Assembly (NCBI RefSeq): GCF_017815135.1
Contig: NZ_JAGJCF010000004.1
Location: forward strand, 1 to 64,000
Reading direction: 5' to 3'
DNA from: Jiella mangrovi
Lineage (GTDB): Bacteria; Pseudomonadota; Alphaproteobacteria; Rhizobiales; Rhizobiaceae
DNA: 64,000 nt
The notes below the pieces were generated by a model that saw only the letters and a list, made by a program, of their open reading frames with translations, made no database searches and was not told the DNA's origin. This document shows positions 1 to 9,337 of the stretch, in pieces. The translations under genes were made by a program, and so were the position numbers. The first letter of the stretch is position 1. Each line of letters opens with the position of its first letter.

Positions 1-660
1 CAGCCTCATGCAACTGTTCAGGTTTCGAAGACGGCGCGGGAAGGGGCCATGCCAGGCACCGGTCTGCCTTGCGGACGACCAGGATTCTCTCGGCCTCCTT
101 CCCGCCTCCCACCATACACCAATTCGAACACACAGGATTCTCGGGACGGAGCCCGAGAATGACGAAGCGTCGAATGATGCGCCTTCTCGATCAAGTCGTG
201 GCCGGCCTTCGAGGATCGTGTCTTGTACACTGGCGTCCGTTCGGACGCACGGCGCTCTCACGCGCCGTGCCGATGCATGTGGCCGCGGGAGCTGCTTCTC
301 CCGGCTCGGCGGACAGGCCCCTCGATCCTTGCATGACGCTTTGGTGACGTCATGCGCTATGCGCATGGGAGTCTTGAGAAGTGAGCGCTTCTCCGAAGCG
401 GGTTTCTCGCTTAGTTGCGGTGCAACAAGACGAAAAGTCGTTCCCGCTGGAGTTCAAGACAATGCACCGCTCGCGCCTCACGGCATTCGCCATGGATCAT
501 GCCGTTACCTCGCGCCTGATCGGCGGCCGGGCCGCGGCAAAGAGCGAAGGCATGCGTCGGCCGCCCCATTCGGTGATGAAGACGCTCGGCATCGACGCGC
601 CGTTCATCCAGCGCGCCCGCTGATCCCGGCTGGCCGACTTTCGCCTGCCGCCTTCCCGCT
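1..660. other. Intergenic region, no gene supported
   Basis: I see no convincing gene here. The open frames in this stretch have arginine- and serine-rich translations with no recognisable domain, and the longest runs into the 3' end of the MFS gene on the opposite strand. The stretch holds a dispersed repeat (listed separately) and several short inverted repeats. Examples are GCGTCC/GGACGC at 233-248 and CACGGCGC/GCGCCGTG at 248-269. None is followed by a clear T tract. Confidence 0.6.
135..228. repeat. Dispersed palindromic repeat, family A copy 1
   Basis: The core palindrome at 138-160 is built on TCTCGGGAC and its near complement. It is followed by a tail with GACGAAGCGTCGAA and a segment ending in GGCCTTCGAGGATCGTG. 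The same core and tail recur at 12545-12642 and, inverted, at 51251-51344. The core alone recurs at 12475 and 46196-46327. Similar intergenic palindromes are common in Rhizobiales genomes, and no coding role is seen. Confidence 0.75.
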
Positions 661-2241
661 TTACTCCATCACCGCCGCATGGCTGTCGCCGCCAGCGGCC
701 GCGCCCTGCTTCTTCGGCGGGCTCATCAGTGCGAGCATCGGGATCGCGCAAAGCGTGATGATCATCATCAGCTTGAAATCGTCGACATAGGCGATCATCG
801 CGGCCTGCGCCGAGGCCGACTGGTTGAGGACGGCCATCATCGTCGTGTGATCGAAGGGCAGGCTGTTCGCGACGGAGGTGAAATTCGTCTCGAACGGCGT
901 GATGTGCGAGACGAGACCCGCTTTGGCGATCACCATGTTGCGGGCGAGCTCCACCGAGACGATCGAAATGCCGACCGACGAGCCGATGTTGCGCATCAGG
1001 CTGAACAGCGAAGCGGCGTCGGCGCGAAAGCGCGGCTCCAGCGTCGCGAAGGCGAGCGTCGAGAGCGGCACGAAGACGAGGCCGAGCCCCAGCCCCTGAA
1101 CGACGCCGGAGACGATGATCGGCGTCTCGTCCATGGTGATCGAGAACCCCGACATCTGCCACAGCGAGATTGCCGTCAGGACGAGACCGGTGAAGATCAG
1201 GATGCGCGTGTCGACCCGGCCGACGAGGCGGCCGACGACGAGCATCGAGATCATCGTGCCGACGCCACGCGGGGCAAGGACGATGCCGGTCGTCACCACC
1301 GGATATCCCAGGATGTTCTGCAGCATCGGCGGCAGCAGCGCGAGGCCGGCCAAGAGGATCATGCCGACGACGAAGATCATCACCAGAGCGATGACGAGGT
1401 TGCGGTCGGTGAAGATCTTCGGATCGATGAAGGCGTTGTCGCGGCCGGTGATGTGGAGGGTGAACACCCAGATGCCGGTGATGGCGAGGCCGAGCTCGAT
1501 CCAGATCTCGGCCGAGGAAAACCAGTCGGCCTGTTCGCCGCGGTCGAGAAACAGCTGCAAGGCGCCGATGAACAGCGACAGCATGGCAAAGCCGAAGAAG
1601 TCGAAGCCGCGCTGGCGCTTCGGCGTGTTCGGCAGAAAGAAGATCATGCCGGCAAGGGCGAGGGCGCCGATCGGCAGGTTGACGAAGAACACGTAGCGCC
1701 AGTTGAAGGTCTCGGTCAGCCAGCCGCCCAGCGTCGGGCCGATGATCGGGCCGACCATGATGCCGGCGCCCCAGATCGCCATGGCGCTGCCATGCTGCTC
1801 CTTGGTGTTGATGGTCAGGAGCACCGTCTGCGACAGCGGCACCAACGCAGCGCCGCACAGGCCTTGCAGAAGCCGGAAGAAGATCATTTCCTCGAGGCTC
1901 GTCGAGACGCCGCAGGCCATGGAGGTGGCGACGAAGCCGGCGGCGGAGGCGATGAAGACCTGGCGAAGGCCGAAGCGGTCCGACAGCCAGCCGGTCACCG
2001 GCGTCATGATGGCGGCGGCGACGATGTAGGATGTTAGAACCCAGTTGATCTGGTCCTGCGAGGCCTGGAGCGAGCCCTGCATGTTCGGCAGCGCGACGTT
2101 GGCGATCGTCGTGTCGAGCACCTGCATGATCGTCGCGAGCATGATCGAGACGGTGATCAGGCCCTTGAAGGGGACATTGTTCGGATCGACGGCCTCGCCC
2201 GAGGAGGCCGCGCTCCCGGGGCCGCTCCCAGTCCGGCTCAT
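661..2241 (-). CDS. emrB: DHA2-family MFS multidrug efflux transporter (EmrB-like)
   Basis: This is an inner-membrane drug/proton antiporter of the 14-helix DHA2 branch of the major facilitator superfamily. The 526 residues have the family length. After a short Gly/Ser-rich cytosolic start come ITVSIMLATIMQVLDTTIAN (helix 1), the motif-A-like loop WLSDRFGLRQ near residue 85 and regularly spaced hydrophobic helices to about residue 505. EmrB-type pumps work with a periplasmic HlyD adaptor and an outer-membrane channel. The adaptor gene lies immediately upstream and overlaps this one by four bases, so the two are translationally coupled. No outer-membrane TolC gene is present here. The substrate cannot be read from sequence. 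Confidence 0.93.
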   Translation of the reverse strand: MSRTGSGPGSAASSGEAVDPNNVPFKGLITVSIMLATIMQVLDTTIANVALPNMQGSLQASQDQINWVLTSYIVAAAIMTPVTGWLSDRFGLRQVFIASAAGFVATSMACGVSTSLEEMIFFRLLQGLCGAALVPLSQTVLLTINTKEQHGSAMAIWGAGIMVGPIIGPTLGGWLTETFNWRYVFFVNLPIGALALAGMIFFLPNTPKRQRGFDFFGFAMLSLFIGALQLFLDRGEQADWFSSAEIWIELGLAITGIWVFTLHITGRDNAFIDPKIFTDRNLVIALVMIFVVGMILLAGLALLPPMLQNILGYPVVTTGIVLAPRGVGTMISMLVVGRLVGRVDTRILIFTGLVLTAISLWQMSGFSITMDETPIIVSGVVQGLGLGLVFVPLSTLAFATLEPRFRADAASLFSLMRNIGSSVGISIVSVELARNMVIAKAGLVSHITPFETNFTSVANSLPFDHTTMMAVLNQSASAQAAMIAYVDDFKLMMIITLCAIPMLALMSPPKKQGAAAGGDSHAAVME

Positions 2242-3566
2242 TGCGAGCGGGTCGCGCCGGCGGCCCCTCCCGTGGTCGTCCGTGCCGCGGCAGTAGCCCC
2301 GGTCTGGCGAAGCTCGGCGGTATCGGTGGTGGCGTCAGAGTCGTAGCCGTCGATCCATTGGTCGAGCCCGAGCGTTTGGGTGACCGGCTGCATGAAGTCG
2401 GGGAAACCGCGCACCTTGCCGGTATCGACCGTGACGTCGGCGCTCATGCCGGCGCGCAAGGCGGGCAGTCCTGCGTCTTTCTCGATGTGAATGCGCACGG
2501 GCACACGCTGGACGACCTTCACCCAGTTGCCGGTGGCGTTCTGCGCCGGCAGGAGCGCGAACTCAGAGCCGGTGCCGGCGCCGATCGAGCCGACGGTGCC
2601 GTCGACCGTGACATCGGGATAGGCGTCGAAGCTCATGGTGACGGGCTGGCCCGGCCGCATGTGGGTGAGATCGGTTTCCTTGTAGTTGGCATCGACCCAG
2701 CTGTCGCCTGCCTCGACGATCGCCATGACGGAGGTGGAGGGCGTGACATACTGGCCGAGCTGAAGCTTGTCGGTCTGGCTGACGACGCCGGGCTCGGAGG
2801 CACGGATCACGGTATGGTCGAGATCGAGCTGCGCGGCATGGAGCGCGGCGAGGGCCTGCATCACCGTCGGATGCTGGTCGGTCGGAATGTCGGGATTGCC
2901 CGCCAGCGCCGCCTTGGCCGAAATCACCGCCTGCTGGGCGCTGGCCTGATCGCCTTTTGCCTTCTGCAGCGCGAGGCGTGCGTCGTCGAAGGTGCTCTGG
3001 GAGGAGACGCCGTGCTTCACCAGCGCCTGCTGCCGGTCGAAGGTGGCCTGGGCCGTCGCGACCGAGTCGCCCGTCGTGCGCGCGTCGACGACGGCCTGCT
3101 GATAGGCGGCTTTCAGCTTTTCGACCGTCAGGCGCGCACTTTCCAGATTGGCCTTCGCCTGCTCGACAGCGGCGCGATAGGCGCTGTCGTCGATGGTGAA
3201 CAGCACCTGGCCGGCGCCGACCTCCTGGTTCTCGGCGACGTCGACCTTGGAAATCTGGCCGGAAACCTGCGGCATGACGGTGACCCGGTCCTGATGGACA
3301 TAGGCGTCGTCGGTCTCGACATAGCGGCCGCCGGTAACCCAGTAATAGCTGCCGGCCAGGACCAGGAGCAGCGGCACCGATATCATCAGAGCCTTGCGGA
3401 TCGGGCGGCGCTTGCGGGTTGCCGTCGATGTCTCGGGAGCCGAATCGTTGGCGGCCGTCTTGCCGCCATCCGTCCCCTCTGTGCCCGCCTTGTCGTTCGC
3501 GGGCGTGGTCTTGGGCGAAAGCGGGCGCGAGTCCGCGAACTCCTGGCTTTTCGGTTGTGCGTTCAT
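2238..3566 (-). CDS. emrA: HlyD/EmrA-family membrane fusion protein
   Basis: This is the periplasmic adaptor that would link the adjacent MFS pump to an outer-membrane channel. The 442 residues begin with a hydrophilic cytosolic segment rich in Lys, Thr and Ser (1-58). One membrane anchor follows at about 62-82, then a lipoyl-like half-motif (GRYVETDDAYVHQDRVTVMP). A long Ala/Gln-rich coiled-coil hairpin spans about 130-245, then the second lipoyl half and beta-barrel with the family signature SWVDANYKETDLTHMRPGQP. The C-terminus is a Thr/Ala/Gly-rich tail. Gene order is marR, this gene, MFS pump, with four-base overlaps at both junctions, as in emrRAB-type operons. Confidence 0.93.
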   Translation of the reverse strand: MNAQPKSQEFADSRPLSPKTTPANDKAGTEGTDGGKTAANDSAPETSTATRKRRPIRKALMISVPLLLVLAGSYYWVTGGRYVETDDAYVHQDRVTVMPQVSGQISKVDVAENQEVGAGQVLFTIDDSAYRAAVEQAKANLESARLTVEKLKAAYQQAVVDARTTGDSVATAQATFDRQQALVKHGVSSQSTFDDARLALQKAKGDQASAQQAVISAKAALAGNPDIPTDQHPTVMQALAALHAAQLDLDHTVIRASEPGVVSQTDKLQLGQYVTPSTSVMAIVEAGDSWVDANYKETDLTHMRPGQPVTMSFDAYPDVTVDGTVGSIGAGTGSEFALLPAQNATGNWVKVVQRVPVRIHIEKDAGLPALRAGMSADVTVDTGKVRGFPDFMQPVTQTLGLDQWIDGYDSDATTDTAELRQTGATAAARTTTGGAAGATRSQ

Positions 3567-4084
3567 ACGGATGCCTCCTGCCTCCCGACGTCCCGACGTC
3601 GGCGGCGCGCTACGGTCGCTTCGGATCCCGATTCGGCCTCGGACAGATTTCTGACAATGAGCTTCAGCGCTTCGGTGAGCTGCTCTCGCTCTTCGGGCGA
3701 CAGGCCCGTCTGCGCTTCATCGAAGATTTCGCCGGCAACGACGCGCAGCGGCTCGATCAACGCGCGGGCCTTGTCGGTCGTATAGAGCTTTCTCGCCCGC
3801 CGATCGTTCGGATCCTGCTCCCGGACGACCAGCCCGGCCGCTTCCATCCGGTCGATATGCCGGCACAGGGTCATCGGCTCCAGATCGACCAGGGCGGCAA
3901 GACCCGCCTGGCTGATGCCCTCGGTCCGGCAAAGTCGCGCGATGATGCGCATCTGCGCCGACGTCATGTCGATGTCGCGGCTCTTCTGCTCGAAGCGCCG
4001 GCGTATGAGCCGGGACGCGTCCGCCACGAGAAAACCGAGGCTCGTTCCGGTCAGAGGGGGCAAATGATCTTTCATGCCGTGCAT
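3563..4084 (-). CDS. MarR-family transcriptional regulator of the efflux operon
   Basis: This 173-residue winged-helix regulator is first in the efflux operon and probably represses it until an effector binds. The N-terminal dimerisation helix is followed by a helix-turn-helix at about 55-80 (RTEGISQAGLAALVDLEPMTL). The wing carries the family signature DRMEAAGLVVREQDPNDRRARKLY. Residues 150-173 are basic and unstructured. The start at 4084 is the longest frame. A second ATG at 4075 would remove three residues, and neither has a strong ribosome site. An inverted repeat lies immediately upstream at 4091-4128 and would allow autoregulation. Confidence 0.92.
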   Translation of the reverse strand: MHGMKDHLPPLTGTSLGFLVADASRLIRRRFEQKSRDIDMTSAQMRIIARLCRTEGISQAGLAALVDLEPMTLCRHIDRMEAAGLVVREQDPNDRRARKLYTTDKARALIEPLRVVAGEIFDEAQTGLSPEEREQLTEALKLIVRNLSEAESGSEATVARRRRRDVGRQEASV

Positions 4085-4090
4085 ATAGTA

Positions 4091-4128
4091 ACTCTGCTTA
4101 TGATAGGCAAGCCGACAATGAGCAGAGT
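4091..4128. promoter_or_regulatory. Candidate operator for the MarR regulator
   Basis: ACTCTGCTTAT at 4091-4101 and ATGAGCAGAGT at 4118-4128 form an inverted repeat matching at 10 of 11 positions, with a 16-base spacer. The inner arm begins seven bases upstream of the marR start, where a repressor would cover the ribosome or RNA polymerase site. MarR proteins normally bind palindromes in their own promoters. The assignment is inferred from position and symmetry. Confidence 0.55.
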
Positions 4129-4344
4129 GATCGTTTGTTCTGCGACCGATCGCGCATGTCGTTTACGCGCCAGAGCCGATAAGGCTCAAACGGTCGATCG
4201 GAGATTTTATGGAATGGTGCCGGGCAGCGCCTGCGCTGGCCTGTCAGTATCCTTGCGCGCAACGATCTGCTCACGGCGCGGGCGCCGCGACGCATTTCGG
4301 TCGTCGCGAGAAGAACGAGTGCCCGGCTCCGCCCTGCTGCCTGC

Positions 4345-5658
4345 TCAGACGGCGAGGCGGCGGGTCTCGTAGGGCGTTTCGCCGAACACCCGCTTGTAGC
4401 GCTCGACGGCAGCGGGATCGCCGCTCGCCTTGGCGGGATTGTCCGACAGCTTGACCGCGGGGCGGCCTTCGGCGGACGCGACCTTGCAGACCAGCGAGAT
4501 CGGGTCGAGCCCGCCGGTCGGCTCGGGCGCGACGCCGCGGAAATCGTTGGTGAGGTTGGTGCCCCAGCCGAAGCTCATGCGCACGCGGCCTTCGAAATGG
4601 CGGTAGGTCCGTATGATCGTGTCGGAATCCATGCCGTCCGAAAAGACCAGGAGCTTTTCGCGCGGGTCCTGCCCCATCATCCGCCACCAGGCGATGATCT
4701 CCTCGCCGCCCTGGATCGGCGGCGCGCTGTCGGGCCGAAAGCCGGTCCAGTCGGCGATCCAGGCCGGTGCGTTGGCGAGGAATGAGCCGGTGCCGTAGGT
4801 GTCGGGCAGGACGATGAGCAGGTTGCCGCCGTAGTAGCTCTGCCACTGCTTGAGAACATTGTAGGGCGCTTCGCGCAATTCCTCGTCGCTCTCGGCGAGC
4901 GCTGCGAGCACCATCGGCAGTTCGTGGGCGTTCGTGCCGATCGCCTCGAGATCCGCCTCCATCGCCAGGAGCACGTTGGACGTGCCGATGAAGCCCTCGC
5001 CGAGCCCTTCCTTGAGGGCCTCGACGCACCAGCGCTGCCACAGGAACGAATGCCGCCGCCTGGTGCCGAAATCGGTGATCTTCAGATTGGACAGGGCCTG
5101 CAGCTGCTCGACCTTCTCCCACATCTTGGCCTTCGCCCGCGCATAGACGACGTCGAGCTCGAAGCGCTTGAACTGCTTCAGGACCGCCCGCGACCGCAGC
5201 TCGTTGATGATCGCCAGAGCCGGGATCTCCCACATCATGGTGTGGGTCCACGGGCCGTGGAAGTCGAGCTCGAACTGCCCGTCGACGCGCCTGAGCTCGT
5301 ATTCGGGCAGCCGGAAGTCGGCGAGCCATTCGAGGAAATCGGGCCGGAAGATCTGCTTGGTGCCGTAGAAGGTATTGCCGGCGAGCCAGATCATCTCACG
5401 CTTCGAAAAGCTCAGCGAACGGGCATGATCGAGCTGCTCGCGCAGTTCGGCTTCATCGACGATGTCGGCCAGCCGGACGCTTTTGGTGCGATTGATCAGC
5501 GAGAAGGTGACGTCGACATCGGGATGCAGGCCGCGAACCATCTGCAGCATCAGGAGCTTGTAGAAGTCCGTGTCGAGCAGGCTGCGCACGATCGGATCGA
5601 GCTTGAACGTGTGGTTCCACACACGCGTTGCGATGTCCGTCGCGACCATTCCACTCAT
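4345..5658 (-). CDS. pncB: Nicotinate phosphoribosyltransferase
   Basis: The enzyme joins nicotinate to phosphoribosyl pyrophosphate to give nicotinate mononucleotide, the entry step of the Preiss-Handler NAD salvage pathway in the cytosol. The 437 residues match the family length. The N-terminus has the signature [16 protein letters not shown], the centre has FGTRRRHSF with the histidine that is phosphorylated in this family, and the C-terminal half has the phosphate-binding segments [14 protein letters not shown] and [11 protein letters not shown]. The start at 5658 gives a normal N-terminus. The gene stands alone, 260 bases downstream of marR on the same strand, with no other NAD gene nearby. 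Confidence 0.96.
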   Translation of the reverse strand: MSGMVATDIATRVWNHTFKLDPIVRSLLDTDFYKLLMLQMVRGLHPDVDVTFSLINRTKSVRLADIVDEAELREQLDHARSLSFSKREMIWLAGNTFYGTKQIFRPDFLEWLADFRLPEYELRRVDGQFELDFHGPWTHTMMWEIPALAIINELRSRAVLKQFKRFELDVVYARAKAKMWEKVEQLQALSNLKITDFGTRRRHSFLWQRWCVEALKEGLGEGFIGTSNVLLAMEADLEAIGTNAHELPMVLAALAESDEELREAPYNVLKQWQSYYGGNLLIVLPDTYGTGSFLANAPAWIADWTGFRPDSAPPIQGGEEIIAWWRMMGQDPREKLLVFSDGMDSDTIIRTYRHFEGRVRMSFGWGTNLTNDFRGVAPEPTGGLDPISLVCKVASAEGRPAVKLSDNPAKASGDPAAVERYKRVFGETPYETRRLAV

Positions 5659-5879
5659 CGGCTCATCTCACTCAAAACGCGCGACCGGGTTCGACCTGCC
5701 GCGAAAGGGATGCGGCCACCGAGCGCTTCATGCGTTTCGAGATGGCGCAGCGTCAAGCCATCGCAAGTTTGCCGGTGGTGGGAGATGATCCCGTGTGAGG
5801 GCGGCCGCCCGCCAGACCGGGGCAGCCTTCCCTGCGCGCGGCCAGGACGAGGAGGGGGCCGCGGCCCAGAGCATTTCCA

Positions 5880-5902
5880 GTGAAAGCCGGTTCGGCTTTC
5901 AC
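5880..5902. repeat. Perfect hairpin GTGAAAGCCG/CGGCTTTCAC
   Basis: A perfect 10-base-pair stem with a GTT loop lies about 30 bases beyond the stop of the small gene at 5930-6139 and before pncB. It could be that gene's terminator, but no T run follows on either strand. It may instead be a short repeat of the kind scattered in Rhizobiales intergenic DNA. Confidence 0.5.
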
Positions 5903-5929
5903 GCGCGGACAATGCGGCCCGACTAACCT

Positions 5930-6139
5930 TTAGCTCTCGTCGCGGCTCATGCGATGCACGACGCGTTTCAGCGAACCCATCGACTGGGTGACGTTTCTAC
6001 AGTCGTGCTGCGCCTCGGCGAGAGCTTCGGAATCGACCGGCTTGCCGTCCTCGATGTCGTGCAGAAACTCGCAGATTTCGCTGACCCGCTCGCCGATCGC
6101 GTCGATGGCACCGTCGATATTCTTTGTCGTCGCGCTCAT
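5930..6139 (-). CDS. Small hypothetical protein, 69 residues
   Basis: The protein is short, charged and predicted helical, with one conserved-looking centre (EICEFLHDIEDGKPVDSEALAEAQHDCRN) and two cysteines, C23 and C47 by my count. It has no signal peptide or membrane segment. A purine-rich GGGGGAA lies three bases before the ATG and supports translation. It is transcribed toward pncB from a 239-base gap downstream of the DUF1501 gene. I do not recognise the family. Support comes from the ribosome site and protein-like composition only. Confidence 0.5.
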   Translation of the reverse strand: MSATTKNIDGAIDAIGERVSEICEFLHDIEDGKPVDSEALAEAQHDCRNVTQSMGSLKRVVHRMSRDES

Positions 6140-6378
6140 TATTCCCCCAAAACCTTTCGCGTCGGCGGGGATCCGTGACAGCCTTCGCCGCCATCGAATG
6201 GATCACGCAACCGTCAAAGCCGGACAGGCGCGAACCGCGAGGCGACCGGAATTCGGAATTGCCACCCGCCTTGCGCCAAGCCGGCGAAACACATGCACTG
6301 CGCATCATGGATATATGAGCAGCTTCGCACTGAAAAGGACTTTGCAAAGGGCCAGCCGACGCACCACGGCATCATGGT

Positions 6379-7590
6379 TTATGCGACGAGGTCCTTCATC
6401 GGCCTGACGCCGATGCTGCCCGGGAAAATGTCGGTGGCGAGGGTGCGCTCCGACAGGCCGAGATGGTCTTTCAGCACGCCCTTGAACACCGCCCTCAGAT
6501 CCGTCGTCGGCTTCAGGTCGCGGCCGTCCTGCAGATCGGCTTCCCTGAGGCCAGGCCAGTCGGCGATGACCCGCCCACCCTTCACGGCACCGCCGAGCAG
6601 GAAGGTCGTGGTCGCGGTGCCGTGGTCGGTGCCGCCGCCGCCGTTGCCCCAGGCGGTCCGTCCGAATTCGGTGACGACCGCGACCACGGTATCTTTCCAG
6701 GCCGGGCCGAGCTTTCGGGCGATGTCGTCGAGGGCGAGATCGAGGGCGGTGAGGTTGTTGGCGAGGCGGCCGTGATCGGCGCCTTCCTGCACATGGGTGT
6801 CCCAGCCCTCGAAGCTGATCGTGGCAAGACGCGGACCGTCCTCCTGTGCGAGCAGCGTGGCCGCGCCATTCGCCAGGACGCGAAAGGCGCGGCCCGTTCC
6901 CTTCTCGACTTGCTGCAGGCGGCCGTCCATCATCCTGTCGGTCTCCAGCCCCTCGGAGAAGAGCCTGGCAAGTTCGAGATCCGTCTCGCCATAGAGCGAG
7001 GCGAGGCGCGCGCTGGTATCTTCTGCGGCGGGCCGAAAATTCGGCGGCGACCATGTCAGGGTGGCTGCCGGTCCTGCGAGAATGAGCGGGATCGTCGGGC
7101 CGATCGACAGGCCCTGCCGTGCGCTGACACGCTCCCCCGCCGGCAATGCGGCGGCGACCCGGTTGAGCCAGCCGCTCTCGGCGCCCGAGGGGCCGTCGAG
7201 GCCGCTCTCCAGAACGTTCTGGCCGTCGAAATGCGAGCGCTCGCGATAGGGCGTCGCCGCGGCGTGAACGACGAGCGCCTCTCCGTCGCGGAAATGCTTG
7301 TGGAACTTCGGCAGCGCGTCGTTGAGGGCAAAGAAGCTGCCGGCGAGCGGGAGGACGTCCCTGCCGCCTTCACCCAGAGCGAGGGGGCCGCGCAGCGGCC
7401 GGTACTGCGGATCGCCGACGGGCGCCACCGCCGCCAGTCCGTCCAGCGCTCCGCGCAGGATGACGACGACGAAACGGGGGTCGCGCGTCCCGGCATATCC
7501 CGCCTTCGGCATCATCGCCCAGGTCGTGAGCATGCCCGCGCCGAAGAGCAGATTGCGCCGGGTGAGGGCCGTATAGCGACAGTCTTCCAT
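6379..7590 (-). CDS. DUF1501 protein with Tat-type signal
   Basis: This 403-residue protein belongs to the DUF1501 family, which is related to the alkaline phosphatase/sulfatase fold but has no established function. The N-terminus RRNLLFGAGMLTTWAM is a twin-arginine signal, so export in a folded state is likely. Family segments visible are RFVVVILRGALDGLAAVAPVGDP near residue 40, YRERSHFDGQNVLESG near 135, and the metal-site-like C-terminal EFGRTAWGNGGGGTDHG. It starts four bases after the DUF1800 stop. DUF1800 and DUF1501 genes are paired like this in many bacteria, so the two proteins probably act together in the periplasm. Confidence 0.88.
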   Translation of the reverse strand: MEDCRYTALTRRNLLFGAGMLTTWAMMPKAGYAGTRDPRFVVVILRGALDGLAAVAPVGDPQYRPLRGPLALGEGGRDVLPLAGSFFALNDALPKFHKHFRDGEALVVHAAATPYRERSHFDGQNVLESGLDGPSGAESGWLNRVAAALPAGERVSARQGLSIGPTIPLILAGPAATLTWSPPNFRPAAEDTSARLASLYGETDLELARLFSEGLETDRMMDGRLQQVEKGTGRAFRVLANGAATLLAQEDGPRLATISFEGWDTHVQEGADHGRLANNLTALDLALDDIARKLGPAWKDTVVAVVTEFGRTAWGNGGGGTDHGTATTTFLLGGAVKGGRVIADWPGLREADLQDGRDLKPTTDLRAVFKGVLKDHLGLSERTLATDIFPGSIGVRPMKDLVA

Positions 7591-7594
7591 CGCC

Positions 7595-9061
7595 TTATCT
7601 CCGCTGAAATTCCGGGCTCATCAACATCAGGGCAAAGGCCTGGCGAGGGCTCTCGGCACGCATGAGCGCTTCGCGCGTGGGGCCGGTGAGGAGATCGCCG
7701 AGGGTGGCTTCTGCCAGCATGACGGGGTTTTCGGGGTGCGTGCGGGCCGCCAGGAACTGGGCAAAGTCCAGCCGGTTGGTCATCGCATCTGCCGCCAGCC
7801 AGTGGCGCGAATCGCCGGGAAAGCCTGCCGGCGAGGTCGGCGACCATGGGGTCTGCCCGAGCATCGCGAGGCTGCGGCGGATGTCGCGGAACTCGTATTT
7901 CGCCGGCAGGGCGCGGATCGACGACCAGACGAATTCCTGCGGCGTGCGAAGCTTCCTGCGCGGCGCGTCCCATGCCGCAGGGTCCGTCACGAGGGCTTTG
8001 GCGAGCGCGCCGAGATCGCCGCCGGTGCGTTCGAAGACGGCAGCCAGTCGCGCGACGAGCGGCTTGGGAGGATCGTCGGCGACGAAGGCCTGGGCCAGCT
8101 TGAAGGCGATGTGGCGGGCCGTGGCGGGATGGCGGGCGAGATCGGCCATGACCGCCCGTGCCTGCGCCTCGCCTTTCTGGGCGTAGACCTTGCCCATGAT
8201 CGTCACCGGCCCGGGTTCGTGGACCGAGGCGAAGAAGGCAAATGTCCCGCAATCGGGGCGTCGAGGATTGACCACGATGCCCCAGCCGCTCAAGGCGTTG
8301 GCAAGGGCGCGAACATCCGACTGGTCATAGCCGCCATCGGCCCCGAGCGTATGAAGCTCGAGCATTTCGCGGCCGTAGTTCTCGTTCAGCCCCAGCTTGC
8401 GGCGGCGGCGGGCGGCCCGGCTGTGAACGCCTGCCGAGAGGTAGTTGTCGAGGTAATAGAGCATCGCCGGATGTTGGGCGACAGCGAGCAGCATGTCCTC
8501 GAAGCGGCCGAGGACATGCGGTCTGATGGCCTCGCGCTCATAGGCCCCGACGATCGCCATCACCCGAGGATTGCGGTCTTTCTCGATGGCGAAGTGGTTC
8601 GACCAGAAATCGACGAGCCGCTCGTAAAAGCCGATCGGTGCATCATGCTTGCGCGCGATCAGCGCCTCGAACTCGGCGTTGTAGGCGTCGACCTGAGGCC
8701 TTTGCGGCTTTTCCGGCTTGTCGGCGGCCCTGGCCTCCGCCTGCATCATGCCCGGGTCGTCGGCTTCGCCAGAGCCGGGCCGCATGCCGGCGCTTCCGTC
8801 ATCGGCCGGCGATGCGCCAGTTTCGCCCATGACGAGGGCTCTGCTGGCCTTCTTCATCTCCGCGACGCGGGCGAGGTGGGTCTGGACGCCGGAAAAAATC
8901 TCCCGGCTCGTGGGAAGGGCCTGCCCGGCGGGGGCTCTGGCCTCGATCTCGACCTCGTCCAGAAGGGCGGCGACGGGATCCCTGCCGAAGACGTCGCTGC
9001 CGGTCGGGCGCAGTCCCAGTCCGAAGCGCGAGGCGGTGAAGGCGGCCGAGGGAGATCTCAT
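7595..9061 (-). CDS. DUF1800 family protein
   Basis: This is a 488-residue DUF1800 protein of unknown biochemical role. Recognisable segments are the N-terminal AASRFGLG-type motif (FTASRFGLGLRPTGSD), the central VDFWSNHFAIEKDRNPRV, LNENYGREMLELHTLG and ARALANALSGWG. The C-terminal third has LRTPQEFVWSSIRAL. An Ala/Asp/Gly-rich linker at about 85-120 separates the N-terminal helix from the core. I use the ATG at 9061. The frame is open to a TTG at 9085 that would add eight residues without a better ribosome site. No Tat motif is seen, so export may depend on the DUF1501 partner directly downstream. Confidence 0.85.
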   Translation of the reverse strand: MRSPSAAFTASRFGLGLRPTGSDVFGRDPVAALLDEVEIEARAPAGQALPTSREIFSGVQTHLARVAEMKKASRALVMGETGASPADDGSAGMRPGSGEADDPGMMQAEARAADKPEKPQRPQVDAYNAEFEALIARKHDAPIGFYERLVDFWSNHFAIEKDRNPRVMAIVGAYEREAIRPHVLGRFEDMLLAVAQHPAMLYYLDNYLSAGVHSRAARRRRKLGLNENYGREMLELHTLGADGGYDQSDVRALANALSGWGIVVNPRRPDCGTFAFFASVHEPGPVTIMGKVYAQKGEAQARAVMADLARHPATARHIAFKLAQAFVADDPPKPLVARLAAVFERTGGDLGALAKALVTDPAAWDAPRRKLRTPQEFVWSSIRALPAKYEFRDIRRSLAMLGQTPWSPTSPAGFPGDSRHWLAADAMTNRLDFAQFLAARTHPENPVMLAEATLGDLLTGPTREALMRAESPRQAFALMLMSPEFQRR

Positions 9062-9337
9062 GACGGCTACTCTTGGTCTCGACAAGGTGCTGCCAGCGGT
9101 CGCGCAACGGTAGCCATTTTCGGCAATTCCCGTTCCGACATCGTTTGAATGGCTTATCGAACCGCTTTGCGGTCAAACGAAGGCGGCGGCCGCCGCCCGC
9201 GGGTCGGCTGATTCACCATTTGCCACACGACGTTGTGCGGGGGCGCGGAAATCGGCATTCAGGGCATTCTTGTTTGCCGCCGCTTGCGTTAGACGCGGGT
9301 GACTACTGATCATTTCAGCTTTCGAAGGGAGGGCAAC

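Noticed and set aside
233-269. Tandem hairpins as terminator of the MFS operon
   Set aside because: They lie about 400 bases beyond the stop and neither is followed by a T run on the minus strand.
8-790. 260-codon open frame at the window start
   Set aside because: It runs through a dispersed repeat and into the 3' end of the MFS gene. The translation is Arg/Pro/Ser rich without domains.
9062-9337. Mg2+ riboswitch upstream of mgtE
   Set aside because: No conserved M-box or ykoK-like helices with a terminator could be traced. The gap is also shared with the divergent DUF1800 promoter.
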